This document shows positions 26,789-35,084 of a stretch of 64,000 nt of DNA, one piece after another (position 1 is the stretch's first letter; every line of letters begins with the position of its first letter). A model generated the notes under the pieces. It was given only the letters and a program-made list of their open reading frames with translations, was not told the origin of the DNA and did no database searches. Both the position numbers and the translations under genes were made by a program. This DNA comes from Streptomyces californicus (GTDB lineage: Bacteria; Actinomycetota; Actinomycetes; Streptomycetales; Streptomycetaceae), in NCBI RefSeq assembly GCF_000717645.1, contig NZ_JNZZ01000019.1, forward strand, positions 248,001 through 312,000, given 5' to 3'.

Positions 26789-26826
26789 GGCCCGGTGGGG
26801 CGGGTGGGCACCCGCCCCACCGGGCC
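26789..26826. terminator. 18-bp terminator hairpin
   Basis: An 18-bp stem (26789-26806 with 26809-26826, core arm CCCGGTGGGGCGGGTG) with a minimal loop follows the P450-ferredoxin operon and faces a convergent gene, so it may serve both. Confidence 0.8.
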
Positions 26827-26930
26827 GCGGCCGTCAGGACGTGTCCGGCGGACCGGGATCGGACAGGCCGTGCCGGTCATCGCGGACCCGGCCGAATCCG
26901 CCGGGCACGCCCTGCGCGTCCGGGCACGCC

Positions 26931-28274
26931 CTACGCGGCGGGGGTCGGGTTGACCGTCACCCAGCCCTTGTCGTTGCCCGGCTTCGGGTCGTGCGGGAAC
27001 GACGTGCCCGCGATCACCGGACGCAGGGCCACCAGTCCCTTGGCGTCGGGCACGACCGTGTCGACGCGCAGGTCGAAGCGGAACGTGCGCACCGCGTCCT
27101 CCAGCACCCAGTACGGCATCTCGCACACATAGCGCGGAGCGCCCGTACGGCCCGGCCGGTAGCCGCCGTCCAGCGTGCGGGGGTCGCACGCGGCCGGCGC
27201 ACGGGTGACGGTGACGCCCTCGGGAACGGTGAAGTCGACGAGGGCGACCGCGTCACCGGAGCCGAGGTTGCCGATCCAGGCGGGCCCCTTGTTCCGGAAG
27301 GTGAGCGCGGCCTTCACGGTCTCGCCCGCCGCGCCGGAGACCTTGGACCCCCGCACCGCGAAATCGGCCGTGTTCACCGCGTCCACGGCGAGGATCCGGT
27401 AGTTGTTCCCCTCGTCGATGTCCGTGGCGCCGCCCCCGGGCCGCACGTCCACGTCGAGGCGCTCCCTGAGGGCGTGCTCCGCCACGGCTATCCGCAGAGG
27501 CTCCGGCAGCGTGAAGGTCTCACCGGGCCGCAGCACCCGGTCGAAGGCGCATTCCGCCCGCGACATGGGCGCGTACTCGTCGTCGCCCGTCCGCGTGTAC
27601 GTGCACGCGTCGTACCGCGACTCGTACCCGAGGCCGTGCGACGCCATCATCCCCAGGGTGAAGCCCTGGGCGGGCTCCGCGCCCGCGTTGGTCACCGAGA
27701 GCGGCACCGTGTGCACCGTCCCCGGGGTGGCACCCTCGATCGCGTCGAGCCCGTCCAGCACGAGGTCCGGTCCGGAGGAGACGGTGAGCGTCGTGTCGAA
27801 CGAGTCCAGCGGAGCCTCCAGCGTCCCGTCCGGGCCGCCGGTCGCACTCGCCGCGTACGTGATCCGGCCCCGGGCCCCCGCCTCTGCCCCGTCCGCGGCA
27901 CGGACCTCCAGCCGCACCTGGGGGGTGTGGTCCCCGCCCGTCACCGGCACCTCGGCGACGGAGCACAGGGCGCTCGTCCCGCTGGGCGCGCAGTTCTCCG
28001 GCCAGGACACCTCGGCCACGCCCGCGAGGCCGGAAACGTCGACGGTCAGACGGCCGTCCGTCACGGTGAAGTTGTCGTTGTCGTGGTACAGGCCGACCTC
28101 GACCGGGGTGGCGGCCCCGCCTGCCTGCAGGTTCTTCTCGTACGGTGCGGCGATCCACAGCTGGTCGGACTCCGCGGCGGACGCCGGCGCCGCCAGGCCG
28201 GCCAGCAGGATTCCGGCGGTCGCGAAGGCTCCGGCGCCGAAGCGGACCAAGGGGTGGACGGAGACGGGTCTCAT
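26931..28274 (-). CDS. Secreted protein with CARDB/DUF11-like beta-sandwich domains
   Basis: 447 residues from ATG 28274 (GGAG four bases upstream). A Sec signal peptide (about 1-33, ending APASAAES) is followed by three or four Ig-like beta-sandwich domains recognisable by phrases such as PLSVTNAGAEPAQGF, LTFRNKGPAWIG and repeated conserved cysteine pairs. There is no LPXTG motif or membrane anchor, so it is probably released or loosely wall-bound. Proteins of this type are common Streptomyces surface proteins of unknown function; no catalytic site is seen. Confidence 0.8.
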   Translation of the reverse strand: MRPVSVHPLVRFGAGAFATAGILLAGLAAPASAAESDQLWIAAPYEKNLQAGGAATPVEVGLYHDNDNFTVTDGRLTVDVSGLAGVAEVSWPENCAPSGTSALCSVAEVPVTGGDHTPQVRLEVRAADGAEAGARGRITYAASATGGPDGTLEAPLDSFDTTLTVSSGPDLVLDGLDAIEGATPGTVHTVPLSVTNAGAEPAQGFTLGMMASHGLGYESRYDACTYTRTGDDEYAPMSRAECAFDRVLRPGETFTLPEPLRIAVAEHALRERLDVDVRPGGGATDIDEGNNYRILAVDAVNTADFAVRGSKVSGAAGETVKAALTFRNKGPAWIGNLGSGDAVALVDFTVPEGVTVTRAPAACDPRTLDGGYRPGRTGAPRYVCEMPYWVLEDAVRTFRFDLRVDTVVPDAKGLVALRPVIAGTSFPHDPKPGNDKGWVTVNPTPAA

Positions 28275-28482
28275 GGCTCTCCAGTGTCTGGACACGTAGT
28301 ACTCCCGCCGTGGCACGAGATGCCCCGGCCACCATAAGACGATCAAGGAACACACAGGGTTGTACCGGGTTCCGCTTCGATGCGAACGGGTCGCCGGAGG
28401 GGGTCCGTCGCCTCCGGCGACCCGGCGCGAAGCCTTCAGCGAAGCCGGGCGGGTGCGGCCCCGCGGCGCTCTCGAACCGGCC

Positions 28483-29046
28483 TCACAGGCCGAACTCCTG
28501 CGGGGAGACCCCGAGCGCCGTGCACGCCTCGCGCAGCACCTGGGCCTCGGCCGGGGCGATGTACCCGTCCGCACCGGCGATCACGAAGCCGGTCTGGACG
28601 ACCGCCTTGGCCTCCACCGGCTTCTTCGCCGCCTTGGCGATCTCCTGCAGGGCGTCGGCCCTGCCCTGCGGGAAGTTGAACATCAGCTGGTCGACGTGCT
28701 TGTTGAACCTCTGCCGCAACTGCTCCGGGGGGAAGTTCTGCAGAACGTCGTTCTGCAGGATCAGACTCTCCACATGCTGCCGCTCAGCGGGGTCGACGGA
28801 GCCGTCGGCGGCCGCGACCAGCGCGCACATCGCCATACTCGCGTCCCGGTACGCCCCGCTCTTCAGCTCGGTCTTGAGCGACCCCAGCTGGGACTTGAGC
28901 AGCCCCACCAGCTTCTCCTTCGAGCCGCCGCCCGCTCCCGCTCCCGGCTGCCGGCCCCCGGCCGTGCCTCCGGAGGCCTGCCCGGCCCCCTGCGACTGCT
29001 GCTGCAGCCCCTTGGCCTGTTCCTTGATGCGGTCCCACATGGCCAT
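28483..29046 (-). CDS. TerB-like tellurite-resistance-family protein
   Basis: 187 residues from ATG 29046 (GAGGTGG upstream); an ATG two codons later is also possible. A Gln/Gly-rich N-terminal stretch precedes an all-helical TerB domain (about 65-185) with its paired acidic helix motifs AAADGSVDPAE and AGADGYIAPAEA, which bind a metal ion. It resembles stand-alone TerB proteins of Streptomyces, where Ter proteins are linked to calcium signalling and stress rather than tellurite alone. No other ter gene is nearby. Confidence 0.85.
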   Translation of the reverse strand: MAMWDRIKEQAKGLQQQSQGAGQASGGTAGGRQPGAGAGGGSKEKLVGLLKSQLGSLKTELKSGAYRDASMAMCALVAAADGSVDPAERQHVESLILQNDVLQNFPPEQLRQRFNKHVDQLMFNFPQGRADALQEIAKAAKKPVEAKAVVQTGFVIAGADGYIAPAEAQVLREACTALGVSPQEFGL

Positions 29047-29196
29047 GCCTGCCACCTCGTCGATCGGATCGATGGTCCGCGCACCGCGCGCGGCCCCGTG
29101 CAACGGTCGTCTGTGAAGAAGAGCCCGTCGGCGGTCCCCGCCGGGTCACCGGTGAGCCGTCACCGGCCGCCGGCGCCGGCCCGTCCGCCGCACCGC

Positions 29197-29853
29197 TCAC
29201 ACGCGGTCCTTCCGTCGCTCACCCCGGCGGGCACGCACCCTGCGGACGACCGCCACCACCAGCGCCGCGACGACCAGGACCAGCACCACCTTGGAAAGCA
29301 CTCCGACGTAGCGCTCCACGAGATCCCACTGGTCCCCCAGCAGGTAGCCCGCCATCACGAGGATGAAGTTCCAGATGAAACTGCCGAGCGCGGTGAAGAG
29401 CACGAACGTCGGCAGCGGCATCCGCTCGACGCCGGCCGGCACGCTGATCAGGCTGCGGAAGATCGGAATCATCCGGCCGAAGAAGATGGCCTTCATCCCG
29501 TGCTTCCGGAACCACCGTTCGGTCTTCTCCAGGTCGGACACCTTCACCAGGGGCAGCCGCTCCCACAGGGCGTACATGCGCTCCCGGCCGAAGAGAGCGC
29601 CTATCCAGTAGAGCGCGACAGCGCCCACCACCGACCCCAGCGTCGTCCAGAAGAGGGCGGAGAACAGGCTGATCACACCCTGCCCCGCGGCGAAGCCCGT
29701 CAGCGGCAGGATGACCTCGCTCGGCAGCGGAGGAAAGAGGTTCTCCAGCGCGATCGCCAGCCCCGCTCCGGGACCTCCCATGGTTTCGACGAGGCCGGTC
29801 GCCCACCCCGCGATGCCGCTCGTCGGCTCCGAGGCGAGGGGGAAGTGCTGCAT
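29197..29853 (-). CDS. DedA-family membrane protein
   Basis: 218 residues from ATG 29853 (GGAG nine bases upstream). It shows the DedA/VTT pattern: ENLFPPLPSEVILPLTGFAAGQG at the first re-entrant region, a GRMIPIFRSLISVPAGVERMP second motif, and C-terminal helices followed by a basic tail RRVRARRGERRKDR. DedA proteins are bacterial inner-membrane lipid scramblases or transporters (undecaprenyl phosphate and phospholipids). No operon partner is evident. Confidence 0.9.
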   Translation of the reverse strand: MQHFPLASEPTSGIAGWATGLVETMGGPGAGLAIALENLFPPLPSEVILPLTGFAAGQGVISLFSALFWTTLGSVVGAVALYWIGALFGRERMYALWERLPLVKVSDLEKTERWFRKHGMKAIFFGRMIPIFRSLISVPAGVERMPLPTFVLFTALGSFIWNFILVMAGYLLGDQWDLVERYVGVLSKVVLVLVVAALVVAVVRRVRARRGERRKDRV

Positions 29854-30226
29854 ATGCGTCTGCTCCAGGGATGGTTCGGGGCCGTGACCGGATGACCGGC
29901 CGACCCGGCCTCGTGAGGTGCGGTCGGGAAACACGCCAGCCGCCCGTGCGCTGCCGCGGCAGCACGCTGCTCCGGGCTGCTGTCGACGGGACACGGGCCG
30001 TGCGTGCGGAAAGGGGGCGCATGACGGAATGCGCGGTGAACAAGGGGAAAGCGCCATGGCGCGCGTTCATCGGCGGACGGGCGGCGCCCGGAGACCACCC
30101 GGTTCGTCCACCGTGGCGAGCTGCGACGGTCCGACGAGCCGGCGCGACGGCCGAACCGTCGGCTGCGGTCGTGCGGTCAGTGGTCCTGCGGGGGGACGCG
30201 CGGAAAGGCTCGGAGGGCGCGCTTGC
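29854..30226. other. Intergenic region upstream of the DedA gene
   Basis: 373 bp with no gene I can support. A 199-codon open frame on the plus strand crosses it but has the base composition of a GC-rich shadow frame and no recognisable protein. It presumably contains the DedA promoter; no clear element was identified. Confidence 0.4.
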
Positions 30227-30583
30227 TCAGCAGCGAAGGACCCGGGCCTGGACAGGGCTCCGCGATCCTGTGTGCGCGGCCTGCTGCCGGGTGATGACCG
30301 CCGTGCCGTCGTGCGGATCGGGCGATGCACAGAAAACCCCCGCCGGAACGGGGAAGGACGCGGTCGCGCTCCCCGCCTTGTGGCGCTGCTGCAGCGTGGC
30401 GTCACCGTCCGCGCCGGCCGGCGGCATGCCCGGCCCCGACGGATCCCATACGGAGACGGCCGGGGAGTGAGCCACCGCGTCGCCCGCGGGGGACGCCTGC
30501 GCGAAGGAACCGGGAGCGAACGTCGACACCAGCAGGAGCACGGCGATACCGGCGTAGAGGGCCAGCATCTCCCTGCGGCGCAT
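30227..30583 (-). CDS. Small secreted protein of unknown function
   Basis: 118 residues from ATG 30583, with GGGAG eight bases upstream. A clear signal peptide is seen (MRRRE positive start, hydrophobic core LALYAGIAVLLLVST, cleavage after SFA). The mature part is short, Pro/Ala/Ser-rich with two cysteines and no recognised domain. It is divergent from the gene at 30823. Codon use is ordinary; it may be a real extracellular peptide, but a chance ORF cannot be excluded. Confidence 0.55.
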   Translation of the reverse strand: MRRREMLALYAGIAVLLLVSTFAPGSFAQASPAGDAVAHSPAVSVWDPSGPGMPPAGADGDATLQQRHKAGSATASFPVPAGVFCASPDPHDGTAVITRQQAAHTGSRSPVQARVLRC

Positions 30584-30657
30584 TCCTACGCTCCCTGTCC
30601 CGGATGATTCGGCTCGTGGAACGACGTGCCCGAGCCGCTCGGCGTATCGCCGCCGCA

Positions 30658-30697
30658 GGACTGCACTGTAACAGTCCGATCTGAAGCGAACCTGAAG
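30658..30697. promoter_or_regulatory. Inverted repeat plus CTGAAG direct repeat in a divergent promoter region
   Basis: GGACTGCACTGTAACAGTCC (30658-30677) has 6-8-6 symmetry and contains the smaller palindrome ACTGTAACAGT. CTGAAG follows at 30681 and again at 30692, one helical turn apart, an arrangement typical of OmpR/PhoB-family response-regulator sites. It lies between the divergent genes at 30583 and 30823. Confidence 0.5.
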
Positions 30698-30822
30698 ATC
30701 ATTTCGGCCGCGGCCGATCGGGCGCGATGCGCGGCGGCAGGGCGAGCCGCAGCCGCCGAACTACCGTGCGGACATGGGGGAATCCGTCCTTCCGCCACCA
30801 TGCTCTGGCTACGCTCCGGACC

Positions 30823-31341
30823 ATGGCAACCATGGGAAAGACACAGGCGAGACGAGTCATGGCAGCACTGGTCGGGGCGGCCGCGGCGGTGGTGTTCGGC
30901 GTCGGCGGCGCGCTCGCGGTGGGCACGTCGGACGACGGGCCGGCCGGCCCGGCGCCGGTCGAGAGCGTGCCTCCGGCGTCGGCCGGCGGCGGGGAGGTCT
31001 CGGGCGGCTCCGACGGCGGGAGCCCGAGCGGCTCCGGAGGCTCCGTCGGGGGCGTGAGCGAGGGCGGTTCCGACGGCTCGGACAGCGGCGGGAACGTGAG
31101 CGGGTCCGGCGGCACGGACGGCGGCGTCTCCGGATCCTCCGGAGGGCCCGGGCCCAGCGCGAGCCCGAGCGGGCCGCCCCCCACCGGCGGACCCGGCCCC
31201 ACGCCCTCGGATCCCACGGATCCCGCGGACCTCGCGGAGCGGATCGACGCGTTGGAGAAGAAGGTCGACGAACTGCCCACGAAGAAGGAACTGGCGGACG
31301 CCCTGCGCGCGTTCGCCGACTCCCTGGAGGAACAGGGCTGA
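30823..31341 (+). CDS. Signal-anchored Gly/Ser-rich protein with C-terminal coiled coil
   Basis: 172 residues from ATG 30823; an in-frame ATG at 30832 is an alternative. No Shine-Dalgarno is evident and TACGCT at 30810-30815 could be a -10 box, suggesting a leaderless transcript. A signal or anchor helix (AALVGAAAAVVFGVGGALAV) is followed by a long Gly/Ser/Asp/Pro-rich linker (about 35-130) and a short C-terminal coiled coil (LAERIDALEKKVDELPTKKELADALRAF with heptad Leu/Ile). It looks like a surface or periplasmic tether with an oligomerising tip; function unknown. Confidence 0.7.
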   Translation: MATMGKTQARRVMAALVGAAAAVVFGVGGALAVGTSDDGPAGPAPVESVPPASAGGGEVSGGSDGGSPSGSGGSVGGVSEGGSDGSDSGGNVSGSGGTDGGVSGSSGGPGPSASPSGPPPTGGPGPTPSDPTDPADLAERIDALEKKVDELPTKKELADALRAFADSLEEQG

Positions 31342-31539
31342 GCGCCGGACGGCCGACGGGGCGCCGGAGCCGGACGTCACGGCTCCTGGCGACGGTCCTC
31401 GCCCGCCCCGTCGGCCACCGTCCGTGACCAGCCGCCCTCACACGGGCGGGAAGCGGCACGTACGCGAGCGGGGGAAACCCCGTACGGCCCGCTCGATTAT
31501 GCTCCTGCCCGGGGGAGACGGCCGGAAGAACGGGACAGC

Positions 31540-32166
31540 ATGACGGGGCAGCGCGACCGCTGGGCGGAACTCACCGGGGGACAGGCGGGGGAGGAGTACG
31601 CGCGGCGCTTCGCCCGGCTCGCCGCGTCGGGCCAGGACGTCCACGGGGAGGCCGCCTTCTGCACCGCGCTGGTGGAGCCCGCCGCCAAGGTGCTCGACGC
31701 GGGCTGCGGAACCGGCCGCGTCGCGATCCGCCTCGCCGAACTGGGCCACCGCTGCACAGGCGTGGACGTCGACACCTCGATGCTCGCCGTCGCCCGGCGC
31801 GAAGCGCCCGGCCAGGACTGGCGTGCGGGCGACCTCGCCCGGCTGGACGCCCTCGGCCTGGACGCCGACTTCGACCTGGTGCTCGCCGCCGGCAACGTCA
31901 TCCCCCTCCTCGCCCCCGGCACCGGGGAAGCCGTCGTCGCCCACCTCGCCGCCGCCCTGCGCCCCGGCGGCCTGCTGGTCACCGGCATGGGACTGGACGC
32001 GGCCCACCTGCCGCTGGCGGAAGCGCCCCTGACTCTCGCCGAGTTCGACGACTGGTGCGCCCGGGCCGGGCTGGCACTGGGGCAGCGGTACGCGACCTGG
32101 AGCGGCGACCCCTACCACGAGGGCGGCGGGTACGCGGTGAGCGTCCACATCCTCCCCACCGCGTGA
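31540..32166 (+). CDS. Class I SAM-dependent methyltransferase
   Basis: 208 residues. Motif I VLDAGCGTGRVA binds S-adenosylmethionine, followed by the acidic GVDVDTSML end of strand 2, DLARLDAL and the post-motif LRPGGLLVTGMG. The fold is that of small-molecule methyltransferases of the Methyltransf_25/11 group; the acceptor is unknown. It lies 60 bases upstream of a response-regulator gene on the same strand and may be co-transcribed with the two-component operon. Confidence 0.88.
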   Translation: MTGQRDRWAELTGGQAGEEYARRFARLAASGQDVHGEAAFCTALVEPAAKVLDAGCGTGRVAIRLAELGHRCTGVDVDTSMLAVARREAPGQDWRAGDLARLDALGLDADFDLVLAAGNVIPLLAPGTGEAVVAHLAAALRPGGLLVTGMGLDAAHLPLAEAPLTLAEFDDWCARAGLALGQRYATWSGDPYHEGGGYAVSVHILPTA

Positions 32167-32226
32167 GGCGCGACGACCCGGCAGCCCCCGTCCCCCGTCC
32201 CCACTCCCAGCGCCTGGAGATCCGGC

Positions 32227-32910
32227 ATGCCACGCGTCGTCCTGGTCGAAGACGACCCGTCCGTACGGGACGGCGTCGAGATGGGTCTCCTCCGCCGCGG
32301 CCACGACGTCCTCGCCACCGCGACCGGTGAGGCCGGCCTGGAGGCGGTGAACACCTTCCGCCCCGACCTGCTGCTGCTCGACCTGATGCTCCCCGGAATG
32401 GACGGCGTCGAGGTGTGCCGCCGGGTGCGCGCCCGCGGCCAGCTGCCGATCATCATGCTCACCGCGCGGGGCGACGACGTCGACATCGTCGTCGGCCTGG
32501 ACGCCGGAGCGGACGACTACGTCGTCAAACCCGCCCGCACCGAGGTCATCGAGGCCCGCATCCGCGCCGTGCTGCGCGGCGTCGAAGCACCTGCCGGCGT
32601 ACGGCACCTCGTCGAACACCACGGCGCCCTCGCCGTCGACCGCGCCGGGCACACCGTCGTCCGGGCGGGCGAGCCGGTCGCCCTGGCGCCGTCCGAGCTG
32701 AAGCTGCTGCTGTTCCTGTCCGCCGAACCGGGCCGGGTGTTCAGCCGCCAGGACCTCCTCGAAGAGGTGTGGGACCACAGCTACCACAGCGATGTGCGGC
32801 TGGTGGACGCCTGCGTACGCCGCCTGCGCGTCAAGATCGAGGACCGGCCCGACACTCCCCGGTACATCCAGACCCAGCGGGGGTTCGGCTACCGCTTCGG
32901 CCCGCTGTGA
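32227..32910 (+). CDS. OmpR-family response regulator, AfsQ1-like
   Basis: 227 residues. The receiver domain carries EDD, phospho-accepting Asp in LLLDLMLPG, Thr in MLTAR and Lys in VVKPA; the C-terminal winged helix ends with RLRVKIEDRP and IQTQRGFGYRF. The DDYVVKP and RLVDACVRRLR phrases and the operon order (regulator, kinase, lipoprotein) resemble Streptomyces AfsQ1/AfsQ2/AfsQ3. In AfsQ systems the regulator affects antibiotic production and nitrogen responses; here it is probably a paralogue because no sigQ-like gene is adjacent. It overlaps the kinase start by three bases. Confidence 0.92.
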   Translation: MPRVVLVEDDPSVRDGVEMGLLRRGHDVLATATGEAGLEAVNTFRPDLLLLDLMLPGMDGVEVCRRVRARGQLPIIMLTARGDDVDIVVGLDAGADDYVVKPARTEVIEARIRAVLRGVEAPAGVRHLVEHHGALAVDRAGHTVVRAGEPVALAPSELKLLLFLSAEPGRVFSRQDLLEEVWDHSYHSDVRLVDACVRRLRVKIEDRPDTPRYIQTQRGFGYRFGPL

Positions 32911-34397
32911 AGCTGCCCGCGGCGACCGCCGCGTTCGGCGTCCGCACCCGGCTGGTGCTCGCGTTCCTCCTGGTCGCCGCCGTCAGCGCGGTCACGACCG
33001 CCGCGCTGACCTACCGCGAGGCACGCAACGCGGTCCTCGAACGCGCCCAGGACACGGCCGTCGCCTCGTTCCGCGAGGAGGCCGAACGGTTCGTCCCCCG
33101 CCTGCCGCTGGACCGGGAAGCGGTCCGGTGGGAGCTGTACGACATCGCGGCGCGCTCCAAGCCCCACCCGTGGATCGTGTTCGCCGAGTACGCGTCGGTC
33201 CGCGTCTCCTCGGGCGACCGGCCCGCCTCGGGGGTCCTGACCGCCGAACTGCGCCGCTCGGCGCGCACCTCGCCGCGCGGGGCCTTCCAACGGGTGGTCA
33301 AGGACGGGGACGCGTATCTGACGATCGGGATGCCGGTGATGACACGGGTCGTCGCGGGCGGACCCGCCGTCCCCAGCGGACTGGTCCTCTACGCCGTGAT
33401 GTCCCTGGTGAACGAGGAGACCGACATCGACGCCCTGGTGACCGCCGCCCGCGACGGCGCGCTGCCGGGACTGGCCGCGGCCCTGGTGCCCGCCCTGCTG
33501 GCCGCGCGCAGCGTGCTGCGGCCCGTCCGCGAACTGCGACGCGCCGCCCACTCCATGGGCGGCGGCCGGCTCGACACCCGTATCGCCGTGCGCGGCCGAG
33601 ACGAGATGGCCGACCTCGCCCGCACGTTCAACGCCTCCGCCGCCCGCCTCGAACACTCCGTGCGGGAGCTGCGGGACGCCGGGACCCGCGCCCGGCGCTT
33701 CGCCTCGGACGTCTCCCACGAACTGCGCACCCCGCTCGCCGGGATGCTCGCCGTCACGGACGTGCTCGACGAGGACGCCGAGAGGCTCGACCCGGACACC
33801 GCGCGGGCGGTACGCCTGATCAGCGCCGAGACGGGGAAGCTGGCCCTGCTCGTGGAGGACCTGATGGAGATGTCCCGCTTCGACGCCCGCGTAGCCGAGC
33901 TGAACACCGACGAGGTGGACGCGGCGGAGGCCGTCCGCAGAACGCTGTCCGGCCGCCGGTGGCACGAGCGGGTCGGCACGGAACTGCCCGACGGCATACG
34001 CGTCCGCCTCGACCCGCGCCGCTTCGACGTGATCGTGGCCAACCTCGTCGGCAACGCCCTGCGCCACGGCGCGGAACCGGTCACCGTACGGCTGTCGCGA
34101 CGTGCCGGCGCCCTGGCGGTCGAGGTACGGGACCACGGCGCGGGCATCGCCGACACCGTCCTGCCGCACGTCTTCGACCGCTTCTACAAGGCGGACGCCG
34201 CCCGCTCCCGCTCCCCGGGCAGCGGCCTCGGCCTCGCGATCGTCCAGGAGAACGTACGGCTGCACGGCGGCACGGTCGACGCGCGGAACGCGCCCGGCGG
34301 CGGCGCGCTGTTCACCGTGGAACTGCCCTTCGACGGGCCGGCCTCCCGCGAGGAGGGTTCGCGGAGCGGGCCCGGCCGGACGGAGTGCGCCCCATGA
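32907..34397 (+). CDS. Sensor histidine kinase, AfsQ2-like
   Basis: 496 residues from GTG 32907, overlapping the regulator stop (GTGA). Two membrane helices (about 12-35 and 185-205) enclose an extracellular sensor domain of about 150 residues; HAMP (RPVRELRRAAHSM) is followed by the H-box SDVSHELRTPLAG with the phosphorylated His, an N-box (ANLVGNALRHG) and G-boxes (DHGAGI, SGLGLAIV). It would phosphorylate the upstream regulator. The ligand is unknown, though the linked lipoprotein may take part in sensing, as proposed for CseA- and AfsQ3-type proteins. Confidence 0.92.
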   Translation: MKLPAATAAFGVRTRLVLAFLLVAAVSAVTTAALTYREARNAVLERAQDTAVASFREEAERFVPRLPLDREAVRWELYDIAARSKPHPWIVFAEYASVRVSSGDRPASGVLTAELRRSARTSPRGAFQRVVKDGDAYLTIGMPVMTRVVAGGPAVPSGLVLYAVMSLVNEETDIDALVTAARDGALPGLAAALVPALLAARSVLRPVRELRRAAHSMGGGRLDTRIAVRGRDEMADLARTFNASAARLEHSVRELRDAGTRARRFASDVSHELRTPLAGMLAVTDVLDEDAERLDPDTARAVRLISAETGKLALLVEDLMEMSRFDARVAELNTDEVDAAEAVRRTLSGRRWHERVGTELPDGIRVRLDPRRFDVIVANLVGNALRHGAEPVTVRLSRRAGALAVEVRDHGAGIADTVLPHVFDRFYKADAARSRSPGSGLGLAIVQENVRLHGGTVDARNAPGGGALFTVELPFDGPASREEGSRSGPGRTECAP

Positions 34398-34975
34398 GGA
34401 GGCGGACAGGCCGGGCGGCCCGGCTCGCCGTCCTGCTGGCGCTCGCCCCGGTGCCGCTCAGCGGCTGCGGAATCCAGGAGACCGAGGTCGTCGAGGCCGG
34501 GAGGCCGGCCGTCGGCGACCTGCTACCGCCGCGCGAGACCCGGTTGCTGCTGTTCTTCCACGGCCCGGACGGCGAACTGCTTCCCGTGCCCCGCATCGTC
34601 GACGTCCCCTGGCACAGCGGCGGTTCGCCAGCGGACGGCGAGGAGGCGGACCAGGCGCTCTCGCCGCTCGCCGCCGTCACCGCCCAGCTCACCGGTCCCG
34701 ACGAGGACGAGCGCCGGGCCGGTTTCCGCAACGACTCCTCGCTGCCGGGCACGGCGTCCGCCGTGGACCGGGTCGTGACGGACGGGCCCGCTGTCGAGGT
34801 CCGGCTGACCACCGGGGTGCGCACGCTCACCGCCCCCGCCCGCGACCAGCTCGTCTGCACGGCCGCCTACGCGGCGCACCCCAAGGGGTCCCGGCCCGTC
34901 GCCCTGGCCGGCCGGGACGGACGTCTGCCCCCGGCCGACTGCTCCGTCCGCCCGGTCCCGGCCCCGGCACGCTGA
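34394..34975 (+). CDS. Lipoprotein of the two-component operon
   Basis: 193 residues from ATG 34394, overlapping the kinase stop (ATGA). The signal peptide ends in a lipobox LSGC (Cys about 24), so the protein is membrane-anchored on the outside. The rest has no strong family match by eye; a basic loop and the phrase LVCTAAYAAHP suggest a small sporulation/germination-type (GerMN-like) fold, but this is weak. Being translationally coupled to kinase and regulator, it most likely modulates signal perception. A strong terminator follows. Confidence 0.85.
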   Translation: MRRRTGRAARLAVLLALAPVPLSGCGIQETEVVEAGRPAVGDLLPPRETRLLLFFHGPDGELLPVPRIVDVPWHSGGSPADGEEADQALSPLAAVTAQLTGPDEDERRAGFRNDSSLPGTASAVDRVVTDGPAVEVRLTTGVRTLTAPARDQLVCTAAYAAHPKGSRPVALAGRDGRLPPADCSVRPVPAPAR

Positions 34976-34998
34976 TCAGGGGCCCGGCCACGGCGACA

Positions 34999-35040
34999 GG
35001 GCGCGGCCCACCGGAAGGGATGCTCCGGTGGGCCGCGCCC
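34999..35040. terminator. 17-bp terminator hairpin
   Basis: Arms 34999-35015 and 35024-35040 are perfectly complementary (GGGCGCGGCCCACCGGA) around an 8-base loop. It lies between the convergent AfsQ-like operon and the subtilase gene. Confidence 0.85.
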
Positions 35041-35084
35041 GTCTCACTCGGCGTCGGGTGGGTTCAGCCCCGCGGCCCGTACGG

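Noticed and set aside
28483..29046. Part of a tellurite-resistance or phage-defence operon
   Set aside because: Only one TerB-like gene is present; no TerC/TerD, no defence genes nearby.
29871..30470. A 199-codon plus-strand frame in the DedA upstream region
   Set aside because: Composition of a shadow frame, no Shine-Dalgarno, overlaps a better-supported small secreted-protein gene on the other strand.
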